A stretch of 64,000 nt of DNA, taken from positions 62,001 to 126,000 of the forward strand of contig CALKIR010000026.1 in the NCBI GenBank assembly GCA_937995985.1, given 5' to 3'. The stretch is from an uncultured Alcaligenaceae bacterium (GTDB lineage: Bacteria; Pseudomonadota; Gammaproteobacteria; Burkholderiales; Burkholderiaceae_B). Both the position numbers and the translations under genes were made by a program. Positions 33,052 to 42,310 of this stretch are shown piece after piece (within the stretch, counting starts at the first letter, position 1; every line of letters starts with the position of its first letter). The notes beneath the pieces were generated by a model, which worked only from the letters and a program-made list of their open reading frames with translations, did not search any database and was not told the origin of the DNA.

Positions 33052-34286
33052 GCGGATGCTCCCGTTTTGTTGATAGCATCAGTGGGCTGTTCTCCAGCTT
33101 TAGCAAGCTCTTCGAGTACTGCTCCTTTGACAATAACGCCTTTTAATTTTTTAGTGTCATCAATAACCCCTAATGGTAGGCTGCGTTCATCAAAGAGGCC
33201 AAAGACCTCATTTAAGGGCTTGTCTGCAGAAATAGTGGGTGGGTTTTTATCGACATAGTCCGCAATGCTGCTGGCATTATCACGTAATGCCTGTTTGAGC
33301 TGTTGTGCGGAAATCAGGCCCACTAGGGTTCGATCACGTTGCAGCACATACATCATATCAAGATCATTATCGCGCATCCGCCGTGCCGTAGTACGTGGCC
33401 CATCAGTAGGGCGTGCAGTGGCTCGAGCAGGGCGCATGGCGCAACTAGCTGTCAGTACACGTGTTTTATCTACTCCCTCGATGAATCGGGCCACATAATC
33501 ATCAGCAGGTTGAGTAAGAATTTCTTCAGGGGTGCCATCTTGAACAATTTCGCCATCCTTAAGCAGGATGATTCTATCTCCAATGTTGAGGGCTTCGTCT
33601 AAATCATGAGTAATAAATATGGTAGTTTTTTGAGTGCTAAATTGCAGCTCTTGAATTTCTTGTTGCATGTCTTTTCTAATGAGCGGGTCGAGAGCAGAAA
33701 AGGCTTCATCCATAAGCAAGACACTGCCATCAGTTGCCAAGGCGCGTGCTAACCCAACGCGTTGTTGCATGCCGCCTGAAAGTTGATGAGGATAGGCGTC
33801 CTCCCATCCTTTTAGGCCCACCTGCTCAAGTGCTTCGCGGGCGAGCGCTGTGCGTTGTGCCTTAGGCATATGTTGGATTTCTAGGCCAAATTGTGCATTT
33901 TCTAAAACAGTGCGATGAGGAAAGAGAGCAAAGTTTTGAAATACCATCGAAAAGTATTTTCTACGACGTTCCAGCAATTGTTGCTCTGAAATTTTGGTCA
34001 AATCCTCACCATTCACCAGAATTTGCCCCTCGGTGGGCTCTACCAAGCGATTCAGGCAGCGAATCAAAGTTGATTTGCCCGATCCAGAAAGCCCCATAAT
34101 GACCAATAGCTCGCCGTCGTAGACATCAAAATTAATATTAGATAGGGCGAGTGTTTGCCCTGTTTTAGAAAAAATTTCTTGGCGACCCAGCCCTTGGTCA
34201 CGCAGCTTTAATGCTTGTTGTGGATGGTTACCAAAGACTTTGCTTAAATTACGTACTTTTATTTTTATCCGTCTATCGGAAGTCAT
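33048..34286 (-). CDS. proV: Glycine betaine/proline-type ABC transporter ATP-binding protein with CBS domains
   Basis: Energises the importer encoded with proW and the binding protein. The 412-residue protein has Walker A GLSGSGKST, signature LSGGMQQRVGLARAL, Walker B VLLMDEAFSALDP and the switch His in IFITHDLDEAL. The C-terminal 120 residues are CBS-type (two repeats), which in OpuA/ProV senses ionic strength. The frame extends 20 codons upstream, but MTSDRRIKIKVRNLSKVFG (34286) is the proper start. Preceded by a 98-base gap with a strong hairpin after the binding-protein gene. Confidence 0.94.
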   Translation of the reverse strand: MTSDRRIKIKVRNLSKVFGNHPQQALKLRDQGLGRQEIFSKTGQTLALSNINFDVYDGELLVIMGLSGSGKSTLIRCLNRLVEPTEGQILVNGEDLTKISEQQLLERRRKYFSMVFQNFALFPHRTVLENAQFGLEIQHMPKAQRTALAREALEQVGLKGWEDAYPHQLSGGMQQRVGLARALATDGSVLLMDEAFSALDPLIRKDMQQEIQELQFSTQKTTIFITHDLDEALNIGDRIILLKDGEIVQDGTPEEILTQPADDYVARFIEGVDKTRVLTASCAMRPARATARPTDGPRTTARRMRDNDLDMMYVLQRDRTLVGLISAQQLKQALRDNASSIADYVDKNPPTISADKPLNEVFGLFDERSLPLGVIDDTKKLKGVIVKGAVLEELAKAGEQPTDAINKTGASA

Positions 34287-34315
34287 GTAAATATGATTTA
34301 TTTTTAAAAGTGATA

Positions 34316-34344
34316 GGATGCGGCTGCACGGTTGCAGCGCATCC
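34316..34344 (-). other. Intercistronic hairpin between binding-protein gene and proV
   Basis: GGATGCG/CGCATCC plus CTGCA/TGCAG with one bulged G and a four-base loop, 12 bp in all. There is no T run, so it is likely a partial terminator or an mRNA stabiliser that raises the binding-protein to transporter ratio. That role is inferred. Confidence 0.6.
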
Positions 34345-34383
34345 AAATAAGAAGAATAGAATCACATGATGAATCGGCAATCA

Positions 34384-35265
34384 TTATTGTCCGAGCCATT
34401 GTTTGACTTTATCGGGGTTATCAGCCAACCATTTTTTAGCATTTTCGTAGGGATCGCTGCCAGGCTGTTCGTTAAGCAGCATGACCTCTTCCATGTCAGC
34501 AGGTGTCCACTCAAAGCGTTCCAAAATGGCATACGCCTCGGGGTTGTCTTCTTTGAAGCCGGTACGGGTAATGGTATGAATCTGTTCTGCGCCCCCGTAG
34601 ACTCCCTTGGGATCATCTAAATACTTCAGGTCCCAGCGTGCAAATTTCCAATGAGGGGTCCAAGCAGTGATCACTATGGGCTCATTATTATTAATGGCAT
34701 TGGCTAAGGCAGCGGTCATGGTGGCATCACTGCCATCACGCAGGCGCAGGGTAAGGCCATAGTCCTTGACTACCTCTTCGGTTAGGCCTTGTAAGCCTGC
34801 TCCTGGATCAATGCCAATAATCTCCTTATTGAATAATGCCGCCGCATCATTGAGTTCAGTAATAGAGTCTATTTCTACATAAGTGGGTACTGCTAAGCCT
34901 AATTGAGTGCCATCTAGGTTTACTCCGACATCAACAATATCCTCTTTGAGCCGCTCGTAATAGTCTTGGTGTGTGGTAGGCAACCAAGCTGCTAGGGTTG
35001 CATCTGCATCCCCGGAGGCAACTGCTTGCCACATGGCTGCGGCAGACAGGGCACTGGTTTTAACGTCAAAGCCAGCCTCTTCTAGGAGGGCACGCATCAC
35101 ATTAGCAGAGGCCACCTCAGAAGACCATTCAACATAAGCTAAATGCACGGTACCTTTGCTGTCGTCTTCAGCAACGGCAGGTGCTCCAACCATAAGGCTG
35201 AGGCCAGCGAAAGCCGTTACGGTTAAACGTTTAAAGTTGCGCCAGAAAGGATTAGTGTGCTGCAT
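34384..35265 (-). CDS. proX: Glycine betaine/proline-type ABC transporter substrate-binding protein
   Basis: A periplasmic binding protein of the OpuAC family, 293 residues. A Sec signal (basic start, hydrophobic core, cleavage likely after APAVA) is followed by the mature protein GTVHLAYVEWSSEVASANV. The ligand-site region WLPTTHQDYYERLK and the second-lobe stretch IVITAWTPHWKFARWDLKYLDDP carry the conserved Trp/Tyr residues that cage quaternary ammonium groups. It is the first gene of the proX-proV-proW unit on this strand, an order that differs from E. coli proVWX. Confidence 0.92.
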   Translation of the reverse strand: MQHTNPFWRNFKRLTVTAFAGLSLMVGAPAVAEDDSKGTVHLAYVEWSSEVASANVMRALLEEAGFDVKTSALSAAAMWQAVASGDADATLAAWLPTTHQDYYERLKEDIVDVGVNLDGTQLGLAVPTYVEIDSITELNDAAALFNKEIIGIDPGAGLQGLTEEVVKDYGLTLRLRDGSDATMTAALANAINNNEPIVITAWTPHWKFARWDLKYLDDPKGVYGGAEQIHTITRTGFKEDNPEAYAILERFEWTPADMEEVMLLNEQPGSDPYENAKKWLADNPDKVKQWLGQ

Positions 35266-35433
35266 ATTTTGTCCTGTAATAATTAGTCACCGAAATGATT
35301 TCAAGACCAACCATAACATGGGCAGCATAAGAAAAAAAGGCGGATCCCCCCTAATGGAGTAGGGGTTAGTTACAAATATATGATTATTAATCAGTGGGTT
35401 AGCTGGTTATGTTAAATTTTGGTAACTATTAAT
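35266..35433. promoter_or_regulatory. Upstream region of the proX operon
   Basis: A 168-base gene-free region with a hairpin CCCCTA-ATGGAG-TAGGGG (35348-35365) and very A/T-rich sequence at 35366-35420. It should hold the promoter for proX. I cannot pick out a convincing -35/-10 pair. Confidence 0.35.
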
Positions 35434-36003
35434 TCAGGCGGGGGAGCAGCGCTCCCACTGCAATAAGTGCTGTTTGCGCTTGAGTCCCCCAGAGTAGCCG
35501 CCTAAGGCTCCTGTTTGAGTGATGACGCGATGACAAGGGATCAGGATCAGGCAGGGGTTTTTGCCACAGGCAGAGGCAACTGCCCGGACTGCACGCGGGT
35601 GCCCACAGCGCCTCGCTAGTTCGGAGTAGGAAATAGTCTGTCCTGGCGGTATGCTGCACAGGGCATGCCAGACTTTTTTTTGAAAGGGGGTGCCTGCTAG
35701 GGGCTCGATACAAATAGGGGGTGGGGGCAGGGAGGCAGGAGTTTTGAAATAGTGGTCTAACCAGTGCAGCACATCGTTAAAATAGGCTCTTTGAGGGGTC
35801 GCAGGTGTGACAAGGGTTGAGGTATGATGACCCTGCTCAAGGGCGTGCTCCTCAGAGTGAAAATATACCGCGAATACGGCATGAGCGTGTGCGTGCAGGC
35901 GCACTGCTCCTAAAGGACTTGCATAATCTAAGTAATAGGTTGGGTGAGCAAGATTCATCAGACGTGGCTGAGATTTGTGAGTACTATTAAATCGTAGCAC
36001 CAT
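35434..36003 (-). CDS. ogt: Methylated-DNA--protein-cysteine methyltransferase
   Basis: Repairs O6-alkylguanine by transferring the alkyl group to its own cysteine. The 189-residue protein has the active-site PCHRV motif and the DNA-binding segment KVWHALCSIPPGQTISYSELARRCGHPRAVRAVASACGKNP. The N-terminal region (about 1-90) is the ribonuclease-like domain. There is no AraC-type Ada domain, so it is the Ogt/AGT type. The start is uncertain: ATG at 36003, or ATG at 35958 (MNLAHPTYYLDY). Divergent from ubiB with almost no gap. Confidence 0.93.
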   Translation of the reverse strand: MVLRFNSTHKSQPRLMNLAHPTYYLDYASPLGAVRLHAHAHAVFAVYFHSEEHALEQGHHTSTLVTPATPQRAYFNDVLHWLDHYFKTPASLPPPPICIEPLAGTPFQKKVWHALCSIPPGQTISYSELARRCGHPRAVRAVASACGKNPCLILIPCHRVITQTGALGGYSGGLKRKQHLLQWERCSPA

Positions 36004-36046
36004 TTAGGTGTTTGTTTACAAGATTATTGGGCTGGGGTCATTCATT

Positions 36047-37693
36047 ATGTTGGAAACTGCTTTGGTAGCTGCTCGAGATAGAGCGCGTTTAACTGAGATA
36101 GCGAGCATTCTTTTTCGTTTTGGGGTGGATGGCCTGGTTGAGCAACTTGGGTTGCGCAAGCTCATTCCGCATGGTCATAAACAGACTCAAGATAGACGCA
36201 ATGAGTCTTCACTGCCCGAGCGCTTACGTCTGGCACTTGAGGCATTAGGGCCAACGTTTATTAAATTAGGCCAAATTATGGCCACACGTCATGATTTATT
36301 GTCATCTGAATGGACCAGTGAATTAGCGAAGCTGCACGCCCATGTCCAGCCTTTGCCCTGGGATGTTGTGTTAGCTGAGTTTAAGAAACACGTTGGCGCA
36401 GCCCCAGAAGAGGTATTTGCTTATTTTGATCAGACCCCATTAGCTGCCGCTTCTATTGCCCAGGTACATCGAGCACGTTTAGACAGTGGCCAGGAGGTGG
36501 TGGTCAAGATACAGCGCCCCCATCTTGAGCAAACCATTGATGCAGATCTGCGTTTATTGAGTCATATTGCTCATTTATTAGAGGAAAATAGCACGCAATG
36601 GGCGCGTTTTAAACCAGTGAGTATCGTAGATTATTTGGCTCGAGCCATGAAGCATGAGCTCGATTTCACTAATGAGGGGCGCAATTGTGAACGCATTGGA
36701 GCCCAATTTGCTGAGGATCCCACCGTTGTTATTCCCAAAATTTATTGGCAGTGGAGCAATCGTTATGTGCTGGTCCAAGAATATATCTCGGGGTGGGAGC
36801 CTCATAGTGCCAAGGCTTTAATTGCCCAAGGCATTCATCCAGATAAGGTTGCCTTGCATGGGGCACAGGCCATGTTGAAAATGATCCTTGATGAAGGGGA
36901 ATATCATGCTGATCCTCATCCTGGTAATCTTATTGCGATGAGTGGCGATCGTGTTGCCTTCATTGATTTTGGATTGGTTGGGCGCCTATCCAAAAAGCGC
37001 AAAAATCAGTTGCTTGTGCTGTTACGTGCTTTACAAACTGGGCAGACAGAGGGGGTGACAGCGATGTTGCTAGAGTGGTCTGCCTCTTTTGATGCGGATC
37101 CCATAGAAATTTCTATTGCTGTAGAGCGCTTTTTAACAGAGCATCGGTTGCCCCCATTAAAAATTAGTTTGGTGCTCACTGATTTTATGGCTTTAGCCCG
37201 ACATTTAAAGATTACGTTGCCCCCAGATTTAAGTTTATTGTTTAAAACATTAATAACAGCTGATGGTGTGCTTAAGGGAATTTCTAAGGAAATAGATCTT
37301 ATCACCCTAGCTCAACCTATGATTGAAGAGCAGTTGCGCCTGTATTACTCGCCTCGGGCCATGCGGCAAAGAGCGTTGTATGTGACCTCCGAGTTATATG
37401 ATTTAGCAGGTGAGGCGCCAGGTTTTGTACGTTTGCTCATGCACCGTATTCGACATGGGCGTATCGGCGTTGATGTGGATTTGCGCCATATTGAGCAATT
37501 AAACGAGGCTTTAGAGCGGGCCGCCTCTCGATTATGTGTGGCATTGGTTACCGCAGCCTTTGCTTTAGGCTTAGCGCCGCATTTAATGGATTTGGGCCCA
37601 ATGGTGTTGGGGCTACCTTTATTTGTGTGGTTGGGCTTGGGAGCGACGTTATCAGGCAGTTTATTATTACTGTATTGGTTATTTAAGCGTTAG
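36047..37693 (+). CDS. ubiB: ABC1/AarF-UbiB family atypical kinase
   Basis: A membrane-associated ATPase/kinase-like protein needed for ubiquinone synthesis in proteobacteria. 548 residues from ATG 36047; a GTG at 36008 would add 13 residues and abut the divergent ogt gene. The family hallmarks are the KxGQ motif (FIKLGQIMATRHDLL), the Ala-rich nucleotide loop PLAAASIAQVHRA, VVVKIQRP with the ATP-binding Lys, and the catalytic region EYHADPHPGNLI and AFIDFGLVGRL. Two C-terminal membrane segments (about 490-545) anchor it. Other ubi genes are not nearby. Confidence 0.92.
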   Translation: MLETALVAARDRARLTEIASILFRFGVDGLVEQLGLRKLIPHGHKQTQDRRNESSLPERLRLALEALGPTFIKLGQIMATRHDLLSSEWTSELAKLHAHVQPLPWDVVLAEFKKHVGAAPEEVFAYFDQTPLAAASIAQVHRARLDSGQEVVVKIQRPHLEQTIDADLRLLSHIAHLLEENSTQWARFKPVSIVDYLARAMKHELDFTNEGRNCERIGAQFAEDPTVVIPKIYWQWSNRYVLVQEYISGWEPHSAKALIAQGIHPDKVALHGAQAMLKMILDEGEYHADPHPGNLIAMSGDRVAFIDFGLVGRLSKKRKNQLLVLLRALQTGQTEGVTAMLLEWSASFDADPIEISIAVERFLTEHRLPPLKISLVLTDFMALARHLKITLPPDLSLLFKTLITADGVLKGISKEIDLITLAQPMIEEQLRLYYSPRAMRQRALYVTSELYDLAGEAPGFVRLLMHRIRHGRIGVDVDLRHIEQLNEALERAASRLCVALVTAAFALGLAPHLMDLGPMVLGLPLFVWLGLGATLSGSLLLLYWLFKR

Positions 37694-37853
37694 CGCGGGT
37701 TCGGCAAGAGGGTATACCCAAACTGACTGTATAGGTAATTTTGCGTTATCATAAAGAGAATAAATAAAAAAAGTCACATAGAGATGCAATGTGATTCAAC
37801 GGTTTGGCTTGGATAAGCTGGGCCATTTGGCTTTTGCTATAGGAGACAAATAT

Positions 37854-38816
37854 ATGCGCATTAAAAAATGGATTTCCGGCATTGCAGCAGCAGCGATGGT
37901 TGTGGTGGCTGCACCGGCTTTAGCACAAAAAACGCAGTTTATTAACATCTTAACAGGAGGACAGAGCGGGGTTTTCTACCCATTAGGGGTTGCGATGGCA
38001 CAAATGTATGCCGAGGAAATCCCCAATGTACGGGCCACCGCTCAAGTAACTAAGGCATCTGCAGAAAATATGAACCTTTTGCAGGCAGGTCGTGGCGAGT
38101 TGGCTTGGTCATTGGCGGACTCTGTATCGGATGCCTGGGAGGGTAACGAAGAGGCGGGTTTTAAAAACAAACTAGATAAGCTGCGGGGCGTCACACGTAC
38201 TTATAACAACTATATTCAAATTGTAGCGAATGCGGATTCAGGGATTAAAACCCTCGAAGATCTAAAGGGCAAGAGAATCTCTGTGGGTGCTGCACGTTCC
38301 GGGACAGAGCTCAATGCGCGGGCAATTTTTAAGGCTGCCGGCATGGATTATAAGGACTTTGCCAAGGTTGAATATCTTTCCTTTGGTGAGTCTGTGGAGT
38401 TGATGAAAAATCGCCAGATTGATGCCACGTTACAATCGGCCGGATTGGGTGTGTCGTCGATACGCGATTTAGCAACTGCCATTGATATTGAGGTCATTCC
38501 TATTCCTGCTGAAATAGTAGAAAAGGTCGGTAGCCCTGCTTATATTCCCGCCACCATTCCTGCCAATACTTATGAGGGACAAGACAGTGAGGTGCCGACA
38601 GCAGCCATACCTATCTTCTTGGTCACCCACGAAGATGTTCCTGAGGATTTGGTCTATGAAATGACCAAGGTCTTTTATGACAATTTAGATTCCTTACAGT
38701 CCACCCACAGTGTGGTTCAAACAGTATCTATTGAAAACGCCCTCGAGGGGATGCCTGTGCCCGTTCATCCTGGGGCAGAGCGTTACTTCAAAGAGGTAGG
38801 AATTATTCAAGAGTAA
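37854..38816 (+). CDS. TAXI family TRAP transporter substrate-binding protein
   Basis: A periplasmic binding protein of a tripartite ATP-independent transporter, TAXI type, 320 residues. It has a signal peptide (MRIKKW, Ala/Val-rich core, cleavage after APALA), then FINILTGGQSGVFYPLGVAMAQMY, the glycine-rich family hallmark, and LRGVTRTYNNYIQIVAN. The frame extends 21 codons upstream, but ATG 37854 starts a proper signal peptide and AGGAGA lies upstream. The fused permease follows after a strong hairpin. Ligand unknown; TAXI members often bind glutamate or other dicarboxylates. Confidence 0.93.
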   Translation: MRIKKWISGIAAAAMVVVAAPALAQKTQFINILTGGQSGVFYPLGVAMAQMYAEEIPNVRATAQVTKASAENMNLLQAGRGELAWSLADSVSDAWEGNEEAGFKNKLDKLRGVTRTYNNYIQIVANADSGIKTLEDLKGKRISVGAARSGTELNARAIFKAAGMDYKDFAKVEYLSFGESVELMKNRQIDATLQSAGLGVSSIRDLATAIDIEVIPIPAEIVEKVGSPAYIPATIPANTYEGQDSEVPTAAIPIFLVTHEDVPEDLVYEMTKVFYDNLDSLQSTHSVVQTVSIENALEGMPVPVHPGAERYFKEVGIIQE

Positions 38817-38838
38817 GTGCGTCGCTCTCGAGTGTATG

Positions 38839-38866
38839 CCCCGCCTAACTTCTCTCTTAGGCGGGG
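38839..38866 (+). other. Intercistronic hairpin between TAXI binding protein and TRAP permease
   Basis: A perfect 10-bp stem CCCCGCCTAA/TTAGGCGGGG with an eight-base loop, starting 22 bases after the stop. It lacks a T run. It probably protects the binding-protein mRNA or partly terminates transcription. Confidence 0.65.
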
Positions 38867-38899
38867 GAGAGTTGTGCGCGGTTAATACGGAATCACGTT

Positions 38900-40930
38900 A
38901 TGAGCTTGTTAGAAGAACGTCCCGTGGTCCAGCTGCCTAAAGCTATTTTTTGGGTAGCGGTGCTGTTTTCCTCTTATCAAATCTATACTGCTGCGTTTAG
39001 CCCTATGTCCAGTCAGGTCATTCGGGCTATTCACGTGGGGTTTGTGATTTGGTTGGTATATTTATTGCATCCTAATTTTTTCGGTCGCCGTATTCCTTGG
39101 TTGGGGTGGGTGCTTGGGCTGCTTGGTTTTGCCATTAGTTTTTATCATTGGATTTTTGAGTCTGATTTGACTGCCCGAGCCGGAGAAATGACGGACGCAG
39201 ACATGGTCATTGGGATTATGACCATTCTCTTAGTATTCGATGTCACCCGCAGAATCATGGGTTGGGCCTTACCCATCATTTGTGGTTTGTTTCTATTGTA
39301 TGGCTTGTTTGGTGAATATGTGCCCGGACCATTTATGCACCGAGGTTATGGTTTTGATCAAATAGTTGGGACCTTAGCTTTTGGTACTGAGGGTATTTAC
39401 GGCACTCCCGTGTATGTCTCAGCCACTTATATTTTCTTATTTATTTTATTTGGCTCATTTCTTGAACGTGCCGGGATGATTGATCTATTTAGCGATTTTG
39501 CTATGGGCACGGTGGGGCATCATCGGGGCGGTCCTGCCAAAGTCTCGGTAGTCAGTTCGGGTTTGATGGGGACTATTAATGGTTCTGGCGTTGCAAATGT
39601 CGTGACCACGGGACAGTTCACTATCCCTTTGATGAAGCGGTTTGGTTACTCATCCTCTTTTGCCGGTGGCGTAGAGTCTACTTCGAGCATGGGGGGGCAA
39701 ATCATGCCTCCTGTGATGGGGGCGGTGGCCTTTATTATGGCGGAAACCATCAATGTACCCTATATAGAAATCGTTAAGGCGGCGATTATTCCAGCTTTGT
39801 TGTACTTTTTTACTGTATTTGTAACGGTGCATTTAGAGGCGGGACGAAAGGGTTTAGATGGTTTGCCCAAGGATCAATGTCCTAATCCTTGGGAGGCAGT
39901 ACGTAAAAGATGGTATTTATTGATCCCGTTGCTAGGTTTAGTGGCCTTGCTGTTTTCAGGCTATACCCCATTGTTTTCAGGCACTGTTGGTTTGGGTTTA
40001 ACTGTGATTTTGATTTTTGGGGCGGCTATCATGCAAGGGGTGTCCCAAATCGCCCTTAGATATTTATTTTGGGTCTTATTAGGTTTTGCCTGTCTAGGAT
40101 TTGTACAGTTTGGGGTGATTACTTTTTTTGCCATTGTCGCAGTACTGATAGCGCTGATTTTAATTAGCCGTCGCAATACCAATGTGCTTGGTGAGGCATT
40201 GCGTTCGCTAGCCGAAGGGGCGCGTCACGCGTTGCCCGTAGCCGTGGCTTGTGCTTTGGTTGGAGTGATTATCGGGATCATTAACCTTACAGGTGTGGCC
40301 GCAGAGTTTGGGGGACAGGTTATTTCTATAGGGCGTGATAATTTATTTTTGGCTCTGTTTTTAACAATGGTGACCTGTTTGGTATTAGGAATGGGCATTC
40401 CCACTATTCCTAATTACATCATTACTAGTTCTTTAGCTGCGCCCATTTTGCTCAAATTAGGCGTGCCTTTAGTGGTATCGCATATGTTTGTGTTTTATTT
40501 TGGCATTATGGCTGATTTAACGCCGCCGGTGGCGTTGGCCTGTTTTGCTGCGGCCCCTATTGCTCGCAGTAGCGGGTTGATGATTAGCTTTCAGGCTATT
40601 CGGGTTGCTATTGCTGGCTTTGTCGTGCCCTACATGGCGGTTTATGCACCTGCTTTGATGTTGCAAAATTATAGCCATTGGGGTGAGGTGTTTTTAGTGG
40701 TTTTTAAGGCAATAGTGGCCATTATTTTGTGGGGAGCGGGCGCCACAGGATTTTTATTGGGACGTCTTAATCTTTTTGAGCGTATCTATGTTGTGGGTGC
40801 TGCAGCATTATTAGTATGGGCGAATGAGACTTCTGATTTAATTGGCGCAGCAGCCACTTTGGTGTTTTTATTCTGGCATTTGTGGCAGATACGCCGTCAA
40901 CGCAATCAGTGGACGCCTTCCACAGTCTAA
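38900..40930 (+). CDS. TRAP transporter permease, fused small and large subunits
   Basis: A 676-residue integral membrane protein combining the 4-segment DctQ-like and 12-segment DctM-like subunits, the usual form in TAXI systems. The large-subunit signature is visible in GLMGTINGSGVANVVTTGQFTIPLMKR and GGQIMPPVMGAVAFIMAE, and in the later repeat VLGMGIPTIPNYIITSSLAAP. Sodium-driven secondary uptake is the family role. It works with the binding protein encoded upstream. The DUF1850 gene follows after 39 bases. Confidence 0.95.
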   Translation: MSLLEERPVVQLPKAIFWVAVLFSSYQIYTAAFSPMSSQVIRAIHVGFVIWLVYLLHPNFFGRRIPWLGWVLGLLGFAISFYHWIFESDLTARAGEMTDADMVIGIMTILLVFDVTRRIMGWALPIICGLFLLYGLFGEYVPGPFMHRGYGFDQIVGTLAFGTEGIYGTPVYVSATYIFLFILFGSFLERAGMIDLFSDFAMGTVGHHRGGPAKVSVVSSGLMGTINGSGVANVVTTGQFTIPLMKRFGYSSSFAGGVESTSSMGGQIMPPVMGAVAFIMAETINVPYIEIVKAAIIPALLYFFTVFVTVHLEAGRKGLDGLPKDQCPNPWEAVRKRWYLLIPLLGLVALLFSGYTPLFSGTVGLGLTVILIFGAAIMQGVSQIALRYLFWVLLGFACLGFVQFGVITFFAIVAVLIALILISRRNTNVLGEALRSLAEGARHALPVAVACALVGVIIGIINLTGVAAEFGGQVISIGRDNLFLALFLTMVTCLVLGMGIPTIPNYIITSSLAAPILLKLGVPLVVSHMFVFYFGIMADLTPPVALACFAAAPIARSSGLMISFQAIRVAIAGFVVPYMAVYAPALMLQNYSHWGEVFLVVFKAIVAIILWGAGATGFLLGRLNLFERIYVVGAAALLVWANETSDLIGAAATLVFLFWHLWQIRRQRNQWTPSTV

Positions 40931-40969
40931 GGATGGGACACGCTGGAGCATTTATTAGTAACGGCAGTA

Positions 40970-41404
40970 ATGGTAATGGGTAGTGCAGCTCTGGTATTAG
41001 GGGTGTGTTTACAGCTGGCCGCCAGCAATAGTGCTCACGGCATCTTTGTGCCGACTGAGCAATTTACTTTAGCTTGGGATCACAGTATTGAAAAAATACG
41101 TTGGGAAGAAGACTATGCTGTGGTGCTCGGCTCTTCTGGACAGCCAGTGCTACAGGCGCAGCAGGCGCGGATCAAGGGGTCTGGATCGGGTATGGAGCCG
41201 CCTGCAGATGCGGTGTATCGAGAGGGTGCTTTTTATTACACGCCTGTGATGCATTCACCTGAGTTATTGCGGTTAACGCGCTCGGAATTTGTTCCTGATT
41301 ATCAATGGTGTGATGCACAGGGCTGCCGACCATTATCTGCCATCATTCCACGAGATGGGGGCGTGACCATGCTTAGGCCGTGTGCACGGCCTAGAGCGCC
41401 TTAA
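40970..41404 (+). CDS. DUF1850 protein associated with the TAXI-TRAP transporter
   Basis: A 144-residue protein with an N-terminal hydrophobic segment (about 1-20) that could be a signal or anchor. The DUF1850 core follows: FTLAWDHSIEKIRWEEDYAV, where the H-S-I-E-K segment is the family hallmark, then REGAFYYTPVM. DUF1850 genes are regularly linked to TAXI-TRAP permeases; the molecular role is unknown. The start is uncertain; ATG 40976 is equally possible. A hairpin TAGGCCGTG/CACGGCCTA (41374-41393) lies inside the last codons. The convergent PilZ gene ends one base downstream. Confidence 0.8.
   Translation: MVMGSAALVLGVCLQLAASNSAHGIFVPTEQFTLAWDHSIEKIRWEEDYAVVLGSSGQPVLQAQQARIKGSGSGMEPPADAVYREGAFYYTPVMHSPELLRLTRSEFVPDYQWCDAQGCRPLSAIIPRDGGVTMLRPCARPRAP
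41374..41393. terminator. Hairpin at the convergent DUF1850 / PilZ gene ends
   Basis: Nine-base arms TAGGCCGTG/CACGGCCTA around a two-base centre, inside the 3' end of the DUF1850 coding sequence. Possible terminator for the minus-strand PilZ gene; no clear T run. Confidence 0.4.
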
Positions 41405-41405
41405 G

Positions 41406-42128
41406 TTAGTACAAGCCTTTGTCTTTAGCTGCTTGAATGCGCTGTAACATAAAAATGTAGTCTTGCAGTTCACGTTCTTGTTGGGGGGTCAGATTTTCAA
41501 AGCGACACCCTAGGAGATAGGTCTCTTTTTGATTGAGCGTGAATAGCTGTGTGCGCACCACTGTCATATCTACAATTAAGGTGCCAAAATTAGGTAGTTC
41601 GAGAATGTTTTTAGATAAAAAATAGGGCGGTTCAACATCAAGTCTCGCCTCTAGAGAGGTCAGAGCGATGCCGGTGGTGCTGATGTTTTCAATCAAGAGT
41701 TCTAATCTCAGGGCTGAGGTATTGATACGGCATAGGGCAGGGGGAATTTTAGGAGGGGTAACGCGGAAGCTCTCTCGCCGTTGAATGCGACGCATGGTTG
41801 TCGGGACAGGGCAGGACAAAAAAGCTTGTCCTCTGTGGTAGGCCAATTGTAGTTGCGAGACCCTAAATTCAAAAGGGATGCGGTGTAGTTGTGTGGAAAG
41901 GGTAGCGGTATTAGTTTCTATGAGTCTATGATTGGTGCCCTCATCCTGGCTGGCATCCAAAAAAAGCTGATTATTGGATTCATCTAAATCTAAGAGGGTG
42001 GTTAAAAAGCTTTCTTGGGTGGTAGGGTTATAGAGCCGCATCAAGGGCTGTTGCTGCACCATTTGGCGCAGCCATTGGAGTATTTCTAAAGGAGCAGTAA
42101 GGGTGAAAGGATCTAAGGACGGGCGCAT
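41406..42128 (-). CDS. PilZ domain flagellar-brake type protein (YcgR-like)
   Basis: A 240-residue cytoplasmic protein with a YcgR N-terminal domain (about 1-105) and a C-terminal PilZ domain (about 110-235). The cyclic-di-GMP binding motif is intact: QRRESFR (Arg117, Arg118, Arg122) followed by ENISTTGIAL in place of the usual D/N-x-S-x-x-G. YcgR proteins slow the flagellar motor when c-di-GMP is bound. No flagellar genes are in the window, so its target here is unknown. Confidence 0.88.
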   Translation of the reverse strand: MRPSLDPFTLTAPLEILQWLRQMVQQQPLMRLYNPTTQESFLTTLLDLDESNNQLFLDASQDEGTNHRLIETNTATLSTQLHRIPFEFRVSQLQLAYHRGQAFLSCPVPTTMRRIQRRESFRVTPPKIPPALCRINTSALRLELLIENISTTGIALTSLEARLDVEPPYFLSKNILELPNFGTLIVDMTVVRTQLFTLNQKETYLLGCRFENLTPQQERELQDYIFMLQRIQAAKDKGLY

Positions 42129-42249
42129 AACGGTGATTAGGATACATGGTGGTGCATGACAGAATATCTAAGTATTTATTTTATATGATTTTGTAACATT
42201 ATTTAATATAGTGAGCGGAGGCGCGTTCGATAGTGTGCGCGTCATAAGA

Positions 42250-42284
42250 AAAAACCTGTGCTCCAAATTGCAGCACAGGTTTTT
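42250..42284 (-). terminator. Intrinsic terminator of metY
   Basis: AAAAACCTGTGCT/AGCACAGGTTTTT, a 13-base symmetric stem with a nine-base loop. It reads with a U run on both strands. It lies 27 bases past the metY stop. Confidence 0.88.
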
Positions 42285-42310
42285 ATATGAGTTGCTACGC
42301 TTTATAGCCC

